Assembly: GCA_023515745.1 (NCBI GenBank)
Contig: JALECJ010000020.1
Location: 744,001-808,000, forward strand
Source of the DNA: Amoeboaphelidium protococcarum
Taxonomy: Eukaryota > Aphelidiomycota > Aphelidea
DNA: 64,000 bases
Direction: 5' to 3'
Under the pieces are notes generated by a model, which saw only the letters and a program-made list of their open reading frames with translations, was not told where the DNA came from and made no database searches. This document shows, piece after piece, positions 47,701 through 59,362 of the stretch; within the stretch, counting starts at the first letter, position 1, and each line of letters opens with the position of its first letter. The translations under genes were made by a program, and so were the position numbers.

Positions 47701-49227
47701 ATGCTTCAAAGTAATGATAAAATACACCTGCTTCCGGGAGTAAAGTGTACTTTTACTTCCAGTACAGAGATTTAAGCATATTAGTAGCAAAGTGTTGTAA
47801 CGTATGATTTAGCTGTCCCACCTGACACTCCGTACGCGACCAGATATCACTTCAGAGGTATTATTGTGATTGTGGACGCAGCTACTTACCAATTTGAGTT
47901 ATCAAGCAATGGCTTTAGTAAACTGTAATTATCTACAGGAGGTATGCCAATATTCACGTTACAGAATTCCGGATTTCATCTGAAATCTAGCTCTGGTAAT
48001 GTGACTCTGTATAAATAAATGTATGAAGTCGAACTGGAGTACAGAGTAACGACTGATCAAGGATAGCCATCGGTATTTGTGAACTGCTTCAAAAATGAAC
48101 TATGGGATTTTCTTGGTATATCGCGCACCAGGATGGATTTGTCAAAGTAGCTAGTCCATATAGGTGATAGCAAACGCGATATTATAGCTGAATCTATGAC
48201 TAATCGCACTTAAAGAGACGATTCTGCTGTCTGTTTGTAGTCTGATATAGAGAGCATAGATTAAAATTCTGATGTCGATGATGATGATGATAGTCATCTT
48301 TTAACAGGAAATGATAAGTCTTCCCATGAAGAAGTGGGCATTGATAATGAAAATCAAGTTTCAGCAATGAGATCTGTAATTGACGATTATGAAGAAGCTT
48401 TAGAAGTGATGGATTTAAGGTATCAAGTAGAGATAGAAAAGCTATAGCGCGCACTCGAGTACGAGAAACTGAGAAACGGCAGTCTGTTGAAACTGTTATC
48501 ACAATCAACTACACTTGGTCGGTAGAAGGGAAGTCGAACTCAAAGTTTGAATGATCATTCGTAGTCTACGTCTGCGGCGCAGTTTCGCTATAGACAATCA
48601 TTTATAGAATCCCCTTACAATCAGTCTAATATCTCGTCATGTCAAGTGACGTTTTCTGATGGTCACTCATCTGGTTCAATGTTATCCTCTTCTGATAAGG
48701 AAATAGTCAATAAGCACATGGCTGATATTGATCATCTCAAACTATTGTACTTTTAATCTACTGCACTGGCGATTAAACTGCACATGTCAACTAATGCGTA
48801 AGTCAAGGTACAGCAATGTAAAAGTGTAAAGAATCGCCTCAGTCAGCTGTTTTGTACCAGGCGCAAGACGCGTTCTGCTGATCTTGATCTCATGGACCTG
48901 TACGAGAAACTTCGATCTCGCCACACTCCAGTTAATTAATGGTCGCTCTGCATATCTGATTTTTTACACGAGTAGCTCAACTATTCCCAATGATAGTGGT
49001 ATAATCTTTTTCTTAATAGTGTAGTGAACATTAATTTGTAATATAAACTCAGAAGTTCTGTATATGATGAAATTTATGCAATTTGTTATACCATTTACAA
49101 CGCGAAACTCGCCATAATCAACCAAGACACCATCACTCGACAATCTTTTGCATCAAATGTTCCAACTACTTAAAATCTTCTAGACATGCTTTTTCAAATT
49201 CGGAATTTTCAACATTAGCACGTCTGA
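47701..49227 (+). CDS. coiled-coil protein, unknown family, 508 aa
   Basis: The N-terminal 150 residues look globular with beta-type alternation (YHFRGIIVIVDAATYQFELS, FTLQNSGFHLKSSSGNVTLY, YEVELEYRVTTDQG). Then come an acidic Asp run, a coiled coil (EEALEVMDLRYQVEIEKLQR) and a Ser-rich stretch. The last third is helical. Frame 47701 holds from ATG to TGA 49225-49227 with about 25 UAR Gln. It overlaps the 3' end of the convergent nuclease-kinase gene by 95 bases; if that is judged unlikely, the C-terminus needs RNA evidence. No family is recognised. Confidence 0.6.
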
Positions 49228-50449
49228 CGCAGTGGTTGAAATCAATAATTCTTAATGTGCCATCTTAGCCTTTCATCACGTTACGCTAAGCAAAGTCTCC
49301 ATGAGCAACACCTTTGGAATGCATCTCAGATAATGCAGCAGCTAAATAGTCACGTTCAGCCTTAATATGCTATAATGTTGCAGGTAGCAACTCTTAGAAC
49401 AACAAACCGTGGATCCAATCATCAATTACTACATGACCATACAATCTTGGTATGATAACGTCCTGCAACTCTTTCAAATCTTAATAGCAACCAAGTTCAT
49501 TCTAAAACGCAATCATTCGCAGCCCATCAGGGTCCTTATCAGGATCAAACAGCTTAAGCACTGTCTGTACAGCTGAGGACACATCCACCTTAACTACTTG
49601 ACCCAACCCCGATCCACCGATGGGGCGCCCAAATCTAAGCTGATGTAATTTCAGTCGTAATACTCCTTCAATAGGGGTTCGCAAACGAAAGTTCATCGCC
49701 GGAGATGTATATGGAGATCCATAAAAGTAGTTTTTGGAATCACATTTCCAAAATAGAGACGCCAAAGCCGTGATTAATGTAAAAGGTTCAGTTTACACGC
49801 GCAATACAGCAGGAGTCACCTGTAGAACATTACGAGTAAGGCCATCATCTCCACCGCGACGCAGAAAGTAATACTTATCGTACGTGCATATAATGCCGTA
49901 GCGATGATTATTAACCGACATATACCCATACTCTTGTTGCAGTACGGACTATATCTTGCACTCCTTAGATGTATCCTTCAATCCACCAACCAAATGATCA
50001 CCAACATCAAAGGCCCAACTAGTTTTAATTTCCATAGTCATTACGCACCTACCCGACGCGGATCCATCTTACTTCTATTTCACAATTAAATCAGGAAGCA
50101 ACACGCAATCATCCGGATTTTATCCAAAAGCATATATATTGCACCCAAGATGAGATAATATTTCTTCCACGACCAATAATTGTTATCTAATAATCAGAAA
50201 TTTCACACTCTCTTCATTTGCAACGGTATGCGTCTCATGTCTAAGATTGATCGCGATATCATCACTCAATTAGTAGGACTTACTATCTAGGAAGGGAGCA
50301 ACAATATCCTGATGAAAAGAGGGCCATTCTTATAAAGTTACTTCCTCAAGTAGACGTGGATTCGCAGGAGCGGTGAGATCAGTTTCAGTGCGTACATCAG
50401 CAACCACAACAGGTGGAGGAATGTAATTTAACGCGTAATTCAGTTTTGA
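49133..50449 (-). CDS. PD-(D/E)XK-type nuclease-like domain fused to protein-kinase-like domain (5' end unresolved)
   Basis: The first half has the layout of a restriction-endonuclease-like fold: VLLPDLIV (acidic residue), then MTMEIKTSW (ExK), then LQQEYGYMSVNNHRYGIICT and YYFLRRGGDD. The second half is kinase-like: RFGRPIGGSGLGQVVKV (Gly loop), TVLKLFDPD (Lys), SKGVAHGDFAQRNVM (catalytic HGD and Asn) and IIDFNHCV (DFN for DFG). This pairing is known from Crinkler-type and related fungal proteins often linked to effectors or mobile elements. A TGA precedes the first codons and no ATG lies before residue about 155, so a 5' exon or start is missing. YGYM and HGD sites are intact. Confidence 0.72.
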
Positions 50450-51144
50450 TCATTTTCTATCATACAACATGAATAAAAAGCTTGGTGCAATACAACAGAA
50501 AATAAAAAAATCCAATCAGGGGGGGGGGGGATCACGACGACTTTATTGTTTCAGTCAACTTTTCACCGCTAAAAATGAAATATCCAGAATACGTGGCCAC
50601 TCTCAAGTGAGAAGAAACAAGTAATATTTAGCATTGTGTTAGCATAAACTTTAAGCGACATCAAGCACTCCTCACGGTCCCGGGCGGCCTGGTCTTGAAC
50701 CAGACAAGCAGTCAGATTAGACTGGATTTTCGCAATTGCCAAGTGAAACCACAAGCTGGTCAAAACCCGGTCTCATATGTTTAATAGCATAGTCTCTTTG
50801 ATGCTATAATACTTTCTATGGTGCCTGCTTGTGTTTTACTTACCGTAATTATCTATTTGAATTCCTATGACCCTCAAAGCGTGCGCGTTCCGAGACGTGA
50901 GAACAAACATTGGAGAGAACAAACAAAACGGTAGTGGAGGCTAATCGTTGCATTCAAACTTGAACTAGAGAAGTTCAAAAGCTTCAATTAGTTGTTAGAC
51001 AGACTTACTATAATATAAAATTAACCATAGACAGTTATCATATTTATTACTGATTAGCTCTTACTAGATTTATAACCCAGGCCCAGATAATCAAATTCAG
51101 CTTTATTTTTACAGTTAATTTTGTCTTGCAATAATAAAGACAGT
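50450..51144. other. intergenic gap with a G homopolymer
   Basis: 695 bases between the nuclease-kinase gene and the LIM-RhoGAP gene. It includes 12 consecutive G at 50519-50530. A GC-richer minus frame at 50569-50763 has no proper start and was not accepted. Confidence 0.4.
50519..50530 (+). repeat. 12-base poly-G run
   Basis: Twelve G in a row in AT-rich DNA, about 70 bases upstream of the nuclease-kinase open frame. Possibly G-quadruplex-forming with itself or slippage-prone; also a place where sequencing often errs. Confidence 0.85.
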
Positions 51145-54045
51145 ATGTAACAATAGACTGAAGAGGATCCTATTTGTAAGGCTTGCAACAAGGCTATTAT
51201 GGAGGGAAATGTAGTGGCATTCGGCGAGTCTGTATGGCATGTGCAGTGTTTTCGGTGTGCCAAGTGTGCGAAATCTCTTGATGCTGAGGATTCAATGACC
51301 AGCAACATCCTGCTGCTCACAGATGGTAATCCAGTGTGTGAGACCTGTTGTTACTTGTGTGCTGCATGTGGTAAAAACATTTCGGATGAAGCCATTATGA
51401 CTGGTGATGAGTCTTATCATGAAGAGTGTTTCCAATGCTCTGTCTGTAGTAACCCCATCTCAGATCTGGTGTTTGCCAAGAGTCCCAATGACAATCGATT
51501 GTTGATCTGTATGAATTGTCATTAGCAGCAATTACAATCTCCTATATCCCCTGGCAGTGCTTAGAGCGGAATCGGAATTCATAGCAATGAATCTTTGAAT
51601 TAGAACAATGCTGTCAATGAACAGCTCAGGAAGGATCTTGCAATGACCAGAAGCAAGTTGGAAGATACGGAGCGGTTGCTTTAGAAATTGAAGGATGTCT
51701 CTCGCAATGCGCTGGATGAATTCGCCAAGACCAAGGACAGTCTTTTGCGTGAGAAAGAGTTTAGAACCAAAGCAGAGAAGGCTATCAGTCTTATGAAGGC
51801 TGAGTTGGACCGGCTGCGTTTGAATGACAAGACTTTGACTTTGGAGGTGTAGAGATTGAAGAATTTGGATGATTTTAACCAACGACGTGCATCAATGGCC
51901 TAGTAGTAGAGTATTTAGCAGGCCAACAGTCGTTAGAATGATGAACTCCTGTAGAAGAAGGTGCAGTTGTAGAGCGAAATTGAGCACTTGGAAAGGTCTA
52001 AGTTTGTACTTGAGTAGGATGTATAGAATCTATAGTCGTCCAAGAGTAAGATGATCTCTGACATTAAAACTTTGGCTGACAGTATAGGCGATGATTCCGC
52101 CATTGGAATTGATTCTGATGCTTAGGTGCTTATCAAAGTGTATCAAAAGTTTTTGGAGATCAGCAATGATAAAGTGGAATCAGTTTAGAGTGAGTACAGG
52201 ACTGTAAAAGAAGATGTGGCATCTTTGAACACATAGAAGGCTGAGCTTATTGAAGAAGTTGCAGATTTGTTAAAGTAGCGAGAATCCGCTGCTGCTTAAA
52301 AGCCAGCCGCCGCAATGACAAGTAAGTCACACAAGAACCTGCCTCTACCAAAGATTCCTAGTAAGAGTAAGCTGGTTGTAAAGTCTTAGGATAGCATCAC
52401 TTCTTCACCTGTGGCGGCAGCTTCTCACCCGGCAGATCAGATGTCTAATCTTGGCTCAGTATCAAGCATTGGCGACAATCCAATATCACCGACGCTGTAG
52501 GCTGGTATCGACTCCGCTAATGCTTTAAAAGCTCAACTGACGGAGGTGGATGGTGGTGTTTAATAGACTGCCGTGAAGCAATAGCATTCACAAACTATTG
52601 GAAGAACGGCCACCAAGTTCAAGATCATGAAGAAGGAGAAGAAGATTGTGACTTTGAAGCGTCCTCATAATTTCTAAGCTGTACCATTCCTAGTGCCTGC
52701 AAAGTGTATGGTTTGCAATGATAAAGTTTGGCAGATGAAGGCAAAAGACTTTCTGTGTAAAGATTGTGGCCTGGCATGTCACGCCAAGTGCATGTCATCA
52801 ACGTCTGCGGATTGTGGTGGGCCTAATGGAAAGAATGCGAACACTTAGATTCCGGTGTTTGGAACAGATATAGATACGCTCACATCCATTGAAGGTAGAA
52901 TGGTACCGCATGTGATTGAGAAGTGTGTAGTCACAATTGAGAAGAGAGGTCTCGACTCGGAGGGAATTTATAGAAAGAGTGGACTGCAGTCTCAAGTCAA
53001 AACGCTGATCGAAATGTGGAATACCTCAAAGGTCAATGGAGACGATATTGATCTGATGGATGCTGATACCTGGCCTGATATTAATGTGGTGTCTGCCACG
53101 CTGAAGCAGTATTTCCGTATGCTCCCTAGTCCTCTATTTACTTTTGATCTCTATGGAAACTTTATCGCTGCCCTGATGGAGGAGGATCAAGTTAATAGAA
53201 TTTCTGCGCTCGCTCAAGCCGTGTCTCGTATGCCTGATCCCAACTTTGAGACACTCAAGTACTTGATCAGTCATTTGATCAAGGTGGCAGAAATGTCCAA
53301 TGTCAATTTGATGGGTGCCAAGAATCTGGCAACCGTGTTCGGTCCAAATATGCTCAAGTCGCCTGCAGAGAAAGCTGCCAGTGAGAACGGCGAGGTTAAT
53401 GCTGTGGCTGAGCTAGGCGATATGGGCTACAAGAATGCCGTGATTGAGAATATGATTTTATTCGGTAAGAAGATATTTGCCGCTGCGGATGCATTACGAT
53501 TAGATCCTAGTGCTGATATTGCGTAATACGTTAATGATGAATAGGAACCGTAAGTTCTACCGCAGTAATCGCCGGAGCAGGATTCCAAGTCTCCAATTTC
53601 AAATGCATCGTCATCATCACCTGGTAGTAATAGAGCAGGCGGTGCTGGCAAGTTGAGTACATACTCAGCCGCGAATCGTAAAGAGTCGTCAATGGCAGCC
53701 ACGGTAGCTCTTGCTCATATGATGAAACACAGCAACAGTACAGATACTACTCATGTGCCCAACTATGAAGCTAATAGTTATGCTCTAGTGTCTCAAGAAG
53801 AGGAAGTGCCTTCAGTGGAAAGTTCATTTAATCCTGCTGCGAAAAATCCATTGGAAGAAGCAGCCAGGCGACCACAAAGTAAGTATGATGAGTTCGCTGC
53901 CAGCTTTATCAAGCAGGTGAATAGAACATCGAAGCTGAGTAGTGTCACCTATCCTGAAGATGTGAACATGCCGACTACTCCGATCAGCAATAATGCGTCT
54001 CCTTTCAGCTAGTACGGATCGTAATAATAACAACAACAACAATCA

Positions 54046-54089
<44 letters not shown>

Positions 54090-54126
54090 ACAGCATCCGA
54101 CGGGCGATCACATACACTACTCGTGA
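51145..54126 (+). CDS. LIM-LIM-coiled-coil-C1-RhoGAP protein (fungal Rga1/Lrg1 type), 993 aa
   Basis: The protein would switch off Rho/Cdc42. Two LIM fingers open it: CKACNKAIMEG...WHVQCFRCAKC, and CAACGKNISDEAIMTG...YHEECFQCSVC. A long coiled coil spans about residues 155-400, rich in UAR Gln. A C1-type finger follows (HNFQAVPFLVPAKCMVCNDK; CKDCGLACHAKCM). RhoGAP covers about 570-790: LDSEGIYRKSGL with the arginine finger, LKQYFRMLPSPLF, and MGAKNLATVFGPNML with the conserved Asn. The same order is standard in fungal Rga proteins and rare elsewhere. The tail is Ser/Gln-rich with 14 TAG in a row. It ends TAC TCG TGA. The start is the ATG just before the first LIM. Confidence 0.95.
54046..54087 (+). 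repeat. 14 consecutive in-frame TAG codons (poly-Gln)
   Basis: A pure (TAG)14 microsatellite inside the LIM-RhoGAP frame, preceded by three TAA, four CAA and a TCA and followed by TAA and CAG, then unique coding sequence to TGA. The run can only be tolerated if UAG is sense. Confidence 0.93.
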
Positions 54127-54694
54127 TTGATGCCGCACTGAATGACGCGTTGCGATGAATAGATTAACTAAATGTTTAAATACCCTCTTGATTAATCTAA
54201 TACATACTTGGATTAAGACGCATTATATTTAAACGATTTGAATGACGCCACATCTTTAAAATACGACTCCTTTCTCAACCCAATCCGATCAGTGTTACTG
54301 TGTGTCTCTCTGTGTGTGTGTGCGTGCGAGTGAGTGTGGCGAGTGATGGAAATTCAAATCGCCTCCTGATTTTTCCTGCGAATCAAATTGGTGCGTCACA
54401 TTGCGATCAAAAATTGCTGCAGAGGAACACACGCGCCATCACTGCTCTTTCTGTTCACCTTTATACGTTGTGCTTTCGAATATAATAGTAATAATTCAAT
54501 TGTGTCTTATTATTATTATTATTAAATTCCTGAAATTCACAACTATTTGGGATATTATAATCGTCATTTATACCGAGAGTATATTTAGAGAAATTTCATT
54601 TACATCCAGCTGTAGTGAGTAGCGTTGATTTGGCATTTCACAATTGGATATACAGTTTATATATTGATAAATTATCTATTGCTTATATTGAGAA
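54127..54694. other. intergenic gap with a GT-rich tract
   Basis: 568 bases between two plus-strand genes. It has a TGTGTGTG-rich stretch at about 54300-54340, likely near the promoter of the Zn2Cys6 gene. Nothing else recognised. Confidence 0.45.
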
Positions 54695-56290
54695 ATGAGT
54701 AATAACAGTAATAATTCGGATAATCCGTTTGTGAAGAATCTCCCGTAGTAGCAGTCATAGTCCCAATCTAAAGGTCCTACTGCGTGCTTTGTGTGTCGAG
54801 CTGCTCACGTTGGATGTGACAAGAAGCGTCCATGTGGTAGATGTACTCGACTGGGCAAGGATTGTATTGAGGTGGATGACAGCAATCGCCACATATTGAG
54901 CACCAGTGCCGCCGTTAGAAATAAAGACGTGAATCTTCCGTCTAAAGATAGTTTGCCTCTCGCATTCGCTGGCAATGGTCTGATGAGGATGAGCTATGGC
55001 GGCGTGTCATCGGCTGCATTGTAGACTATGGCTGGTGTTGTTGGTGCTGCTGCTGCTCAGAGTGCTGGTGGTAGATCGTCTTCTGCTAGAGCATCTACTG
55101 GCTCTGCGGCATTGATGAATAACGGTGGTGGATACCCAGTGGTGCCGATGAATGCCAAGTTGCCTACTGCTCTGTTCCCCCCTATGAGCTTTAATGGTGG
55201 CGTAGTTGGTAGTAGCAATCTTGCAGTAGGTATGCAATAGAGTGGCGATGCTAATTTCAATGCCAAGTCTACCGCTCCTGGTGTCGTGAGTGGTGTCTCT
55301 GGTGGTATTAATCCTGCTCAGATATCGACACCTGGCATGATCAGTACTCCATTGAGTTACTCTGAACTGGAGTCCAAGACGCCTGGTAGCGTTATTCCCA
55401 TTGGTAGTCAGGGCATAGTCGGTTGTCTTAACTGTAGAACATCCCATGTGAGCTGCGATAAGGGCAGACCATGTTCGCGCTGTGTCCGTCTTGGTACCAC
55501 CGCCCATTGTATCGATCCTCCTAGTGCGCGTAAACTTGCATCGTCTGGATCTGGTAGAAATGATAGCATCGCGTCTGGTATTGGTTTATCTGGATCTAAT
55601 AGTCAATCTTTGGTGTCGTCCACTTTATCCCTGCCAGACTCTGTTGTGGGTGGTGATGTTATGGATGTCCGCCAGTTGAACTAGTAGAATCAGGCTGCAT
55701 TCTTTAATGAGATTTTTATGGCTCAGCAGCAGCAGTAGTAGTAATAGCAACAGGTATAACAACTGTAGCAGTATATCTCTGAGCATGAAAACGATCTGTA
55801 CCGCTCCATGGACGAGCCTCCATTTGCCTTCTGCCTAACTAAGGATGAGCTGCTGGCTGAGGCACGGGCGCTGGGATTGAAGGTGGAAACTAATACGTAT
55901 CTGGTCACTAGGGATGGAAAGAGAAGAAACTCAGACTCTGATGCATCGTCGTCGTAAACGTCATCGTCATCATCATCTGCTGGCGCGTCCAAGCATAACC
56001 ACAATCTGGATGATAAGAAGAAAAAGGTCAAGCTTTGTGGTGGCGGTCTGATAGATCTGAATGTATACCCAACTCCTGCTGGTACACCTCCACCTGCGTT
56101 TAACAACCTCATTGGAGATGATCGCAGCGATGATACGAGTTGTGCAGATGGTATCACCGTGAAAGATGATATCCGCCTGGCCAAGAACACGGTTCAAGAT
56201 AATGGAGCGTAGACTGACTTTGACTTTCTACTTGAAGATTCCCTGCTGTCCAACTGCTCATACCTGCCGCCATCATTGCAATAGAACTGA
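54695..56290 (+). CDS. protein with two Zn2Cys6 (Gal4-type) DNA-binding clusters, 531 aa
   Basis: The first cluster is CFVCRAAHVGCDKKRPCGRC with RLGKDC, at about residues 31-58. The second is CLNCRTSHVSCDKGRPCSRC with a final Cys seven residues later, at about 247-275. Both keep all six zinc ligands. The spacer is Gly/Ala/Ser-rich. C-terminal parts are a Gln block (codons CAG, TAG, TAA mixed, about 55720-55771), a segment resembling a PAS-like or ERT1/gluconeogenesis-type region (EPPFAFCLTKDELLAEARAL), and an acidic end. Zn2Cys6 factors are abundant in fungi and rare outside Holomycota and some amoebae. Two clusters in one protein are unusual. It should be a transcription factor; its targets are unknown. 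Confidence 0.85.
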
Positions 56291-56490
56291 GTGATTATTC
56301 TAGTTACTTGGTTACCTTTAAACTTAAGTGTGTGTGTGTATGAAATGGAATATCTAATGTAGCCTGCCAGTTTGCATATGACATGCATTGATCACAAGCA
56401 CATACGTATTTAGTTAATGAACACTCATCAAGAAACTCATATTTGTAAAAACTATCAATATTTCTATTATATCTACTTTACAACTGTCTT

Positions 56491-57390
56491 TCATTCATGC
56501 AGATCATCATCATCATTATCTTGCATCAACTGTATCATATTTACAAATTGATTAAATGTCAAATCTATATCAACAACATTTTCTAAAGCATCATCAATCT
56601 TGTCTTAGTCATCCACAGATTATGATGATAAAGAGTCAACAACTTTCAGTCCATTCATATTATCAGCGAGATCCATACCAGAGGCTATCTGACCAAATAT
56701 GTCTTCATACTATCGAATGAAATCCTCCACCTTCATGGCGAATAATACGCGTTCATTCAAAGGTATAGAATGATCAAACTTTAGCAATTAAGAGATTTGT
56801 CTTATGCGCTCTATTGAAGCCAGGTCTTACTGGTCATAACAAATACGGCCAGAAGACGCGTCAACATCTTCCGCTGCCATCTATTATCGAATCAGTTCAG
56901 CAATATCAACTTTATTCTACAACTCATCGCTCCTTGACTAAGTCTATTTCTAATTATTATCTGCATGAGAATTAACAGATATTAACTAGCCATTAATCAC
57001 TTCACAGATTCGGATTAGAAATGATTAAGCATCTTCTTGACTTGCAGGATTTCGCGTGATCACATGTAAATTCTGCGTATTATCATCACCTTTCGCAGCA
57101 TAGACTCGTATTATTTGCACCAGTTCATTCTTATTGGTATCATCGCTGTTCGATGTTATAGCCTATTAGCGTAAGATATTAATCTACTTCATGGCCTCCT
57201 GGTTAATGTGACGCATTTTATCACAATTACCAAATCTATCAGGATGAATTTTGCTAATCATTGCATTAATCTCTGGCTTGATCTGATCCAATACTGATCG
57301 CTGCTGTTTAGTTTTATAATGATACAGTCTTTTATTCAATAAACAATATTTTTAAATTCTAGCTGTCGATCTTGATATCCTGGCTATCAT
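56491..57390 (-). CDS. mitochondrial DUF4460/TCAIM-like protein, 299 aa
   Basis: The start MIARISRSTARIQKYCLLNK is Arg/Ser-rich and free of acids, a good mitochondrial targeting sequence. Next, KPEINAMISKIHPDRFGNCD and MRHINQEAMKQINILRQQ match the J-like DUF4460 region (helix, HPD, helix) seen in TCAIM. The remainder is helical and acidic, with an Asp-rich C-terminus. Seventeen or more Gln are TAA/TAG. The upstream 57391-57602 frame stays open, but this ATG is the first that gives a targeting signal. Function in the family is poorly known. A divergent DnaJ protein is the alternative. Confidence 0.55.
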
Positions 57391-57602
57391 TACTACTGTC
57401 TCTTAGCGTGTAAAATTCAGATAACTTGCACTTCTCGCAGTTATAGAGCAGAGACATTTGCCTTTGAAAGTTCCCTTTTTGCCGCGCGCGGAGATCTTCT
57501 CTTTTTCGGTGAAGCGATTTACGGTAGATTCTTCTGAAAGACGTTCAACATCATCTTAATTCAAAAAATAAAAAGCATCATCATTAATAGTGTGTGAAAA
57601 AA
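57391..57602. promoter_or_regulatory. divergent promoter region with CT-rich tract
   Basis: 212 bases between the TCAIM-like gene (minus) and NDUFA12 (plus). On the NDUFA12 strand it is pyrimidine-rich with a GCCGCGCGCGG palindrome at 57481-57491, like the flanks of actin and fimbrin. Several short open frames cross it; none is convincing. Confidence 0.45.
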
Positions 57603-58034
57603 ATGTTGGCAGAAATAACCAAGTGGGCCAAGGCTTTAAGGGAGAATAGATCGCTGACAAAGACGTTGAAGAACTGGTTCGAGATTAACGATATAAAGGC
57701 GGGTAGATTCGTCGGTCAAGACGCACTGGGCAACAAGTATTATGAGAACCGGGATGAGGTTGTGTATTAAAGGGACCGCTGGGTGCAGTATAATCAGTAA
57801 AACTTTCCCCGTGAACCGTCTCAGATTCCGCCAGAGTGGCATGCCTGGATGCACCGCATGACTGATGTTCCGCCAAGTTCTGAGCAGGCTATTGAAAAGT
57901 TTTACGTTGATAAGGCTCATTTCGCTCTCAGCGATCATCAAGGCAATCGCACTGGAGGTGATAGTGGATTTAGAACATACAGTACCACTTATCCTCGGTA
58001 CCAGGCATGGGTGCCTCAATCTAAATAAAGATGA
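57603..58034 (+). CDS. NDUFA12: NADH dehydrogenase (complex I) accessory subunit NDUFA12, 143 aa
   Basis: The frame matches NDUFA12 (B17.2) through FVGQDALGNKYYENRDEV, RDRWVQYNQ and IPPEWHAWMHRMTDVPP. Length fits the short fungal and animal forms. TAA codes Gln in YQRDRWV and YNQQNF. It ends SKQR before TGA. The presence of a complex I subunit implies a proton-pumping NADH dehydrogenase, which microsporidia and the rozellids have lost. It is divergent from the TCAIM-like gene, another putative mitochondrial protein. Confidence 0.95.
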
Positions 58035-58130
58035 AATGAGTATTTCGAAGATTTTATTATAATTATTACTCACTAGATTCTGATCACTGTCGCTGCTTTG
58101 TTATTTGGAACATTCAGTTATTCATCATGG

Positions 58131-59198
58131 TCATAGACTGCTTCTTTGCTTTTAATCGTCAGCTTTTAGTAATGGAACGATAACTTTACCGCAGCTCTTA
58201 CCGCTGTGCAAGTGATCAACCGCACGAGTAATGTCTTTCAATCCTGTGAAATCCTGCATATCACAATAGGCTTCAATTTCATTGGATGCGATACTCTTGA
58301 TCAGCTGCGGTAGGACCTGAGGAATTTCCTTGTAATAGTTGTTCAAAAAGAAGCCGTGAATTGACAGTGACTTGGATAGCAGTATCGCAGTGCTAATCTA
58401 ATCCTGCCATATGTCTTGAAAACTCTTACCGCCCTCCTCTTTATAGCTGACAATAGAACCAATCACAAGGATGCGACCGCGTGGAGCCAAGCTATTCAGA
58501 CAAGTCTTGAACAACTATCCACCCACAGATTCAAACACGCAATCGATGCCCTTGGGGAACTTGGTCTTCAACACATCGCCGACATTCTCAGTCTTGTAGT
58601 TGATCACCAAGTCACATCCCCAATGCTTCAGCTTCTCCGCCTTCTCCTCAGTTGAGCACGTTCCAATAACAGTCTTGGCCTTCAGTACCTTCTTGGCGTA
58701 CTGTACAGCAAAGTGACCGAGACCGCCAGCAGACGCCGTGATAAGCACCGTTTCGCCCTGTTTCAGCTGAGCCTTCTCAGTCAGAGCCAGCGCTGCAGTC
58801 AAACCACTCACTGCAGCCACAAGAAACTTTGCACTCGCCTCCGGAATGGGAACGGCAGCGCTCTGATTCAGCAGAACGTACTCAGCGAAAGAGCCCGCTT
58901 GCATGAAAAGCACTGGCTGACCAGTTTTCAAGTGCTGCACATCATCGCCAACCTTGTCAATCACTCCAACGCCTTCAAATCCAGAATCGAATGGAGGTTT
59001 AACACTGGGATCATAGCGACCGGAAGTAAAGTTGATATCTGACGCGTTGATACCCACATAGTGAACCTTGACCAGAACCTGATCTCTGCCAGGCTACAGT
59101 TGATCCAAGTCGCAAGTCACAACTTCTGTTGCTTCGCTAAAGTTTGTAGTCAACTTTTGCACCACCAACTTCTGATATGTATTTCCGCCTTAAACCAT
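58131..59198 (-). CDS. zinc-free quinone oxidoreductase / MDR family (PTGR3/ZADH2-like), 355 aa
   Basis: This is an NADPH-dependent medium-chain reductase. It has YVGINASDINFTSGRY, FDSGFEGVGVIDKVG, the Rossmann loop VLITASAGGLGHFAVQYAK, and VFESVGG. GFFLNNYYKEIPQVLPQL is close to human ZADH2/PTGR3, which reduces 15-keto prostaglandins, but substrate use in protists is unknown. The structural-zinc Cys cluster is absent. Frame is continuous from ATG 59198 to TGA, with UAR Gln near both ends and QLFKTCLN inside. It is convergent with NDUFA12. Confidence 0.9.
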
Positions 59199-59362
59199 AT
59201 TTATCTTAAACTATTTAAATGCTAAATTGTAATGATTGTAATTGAATTTACAACTATGAGACAGTAAAAGATGAAAGGGATACTGATGATGAACGATCAA
59301 AACGAAATTTGGTGATTCAAATAACGTAAGCTCATCAAAAAACTTCACGTAAGCAAATGACA

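Noticed and set aside
50685-50705. T-arm-like palindrome around CTGGTTCAAGACCAG as part of a tRNA
   Set aside because: The loop does not fit the T-loop consensus and no acceptor or anticodon stem pairs with it.
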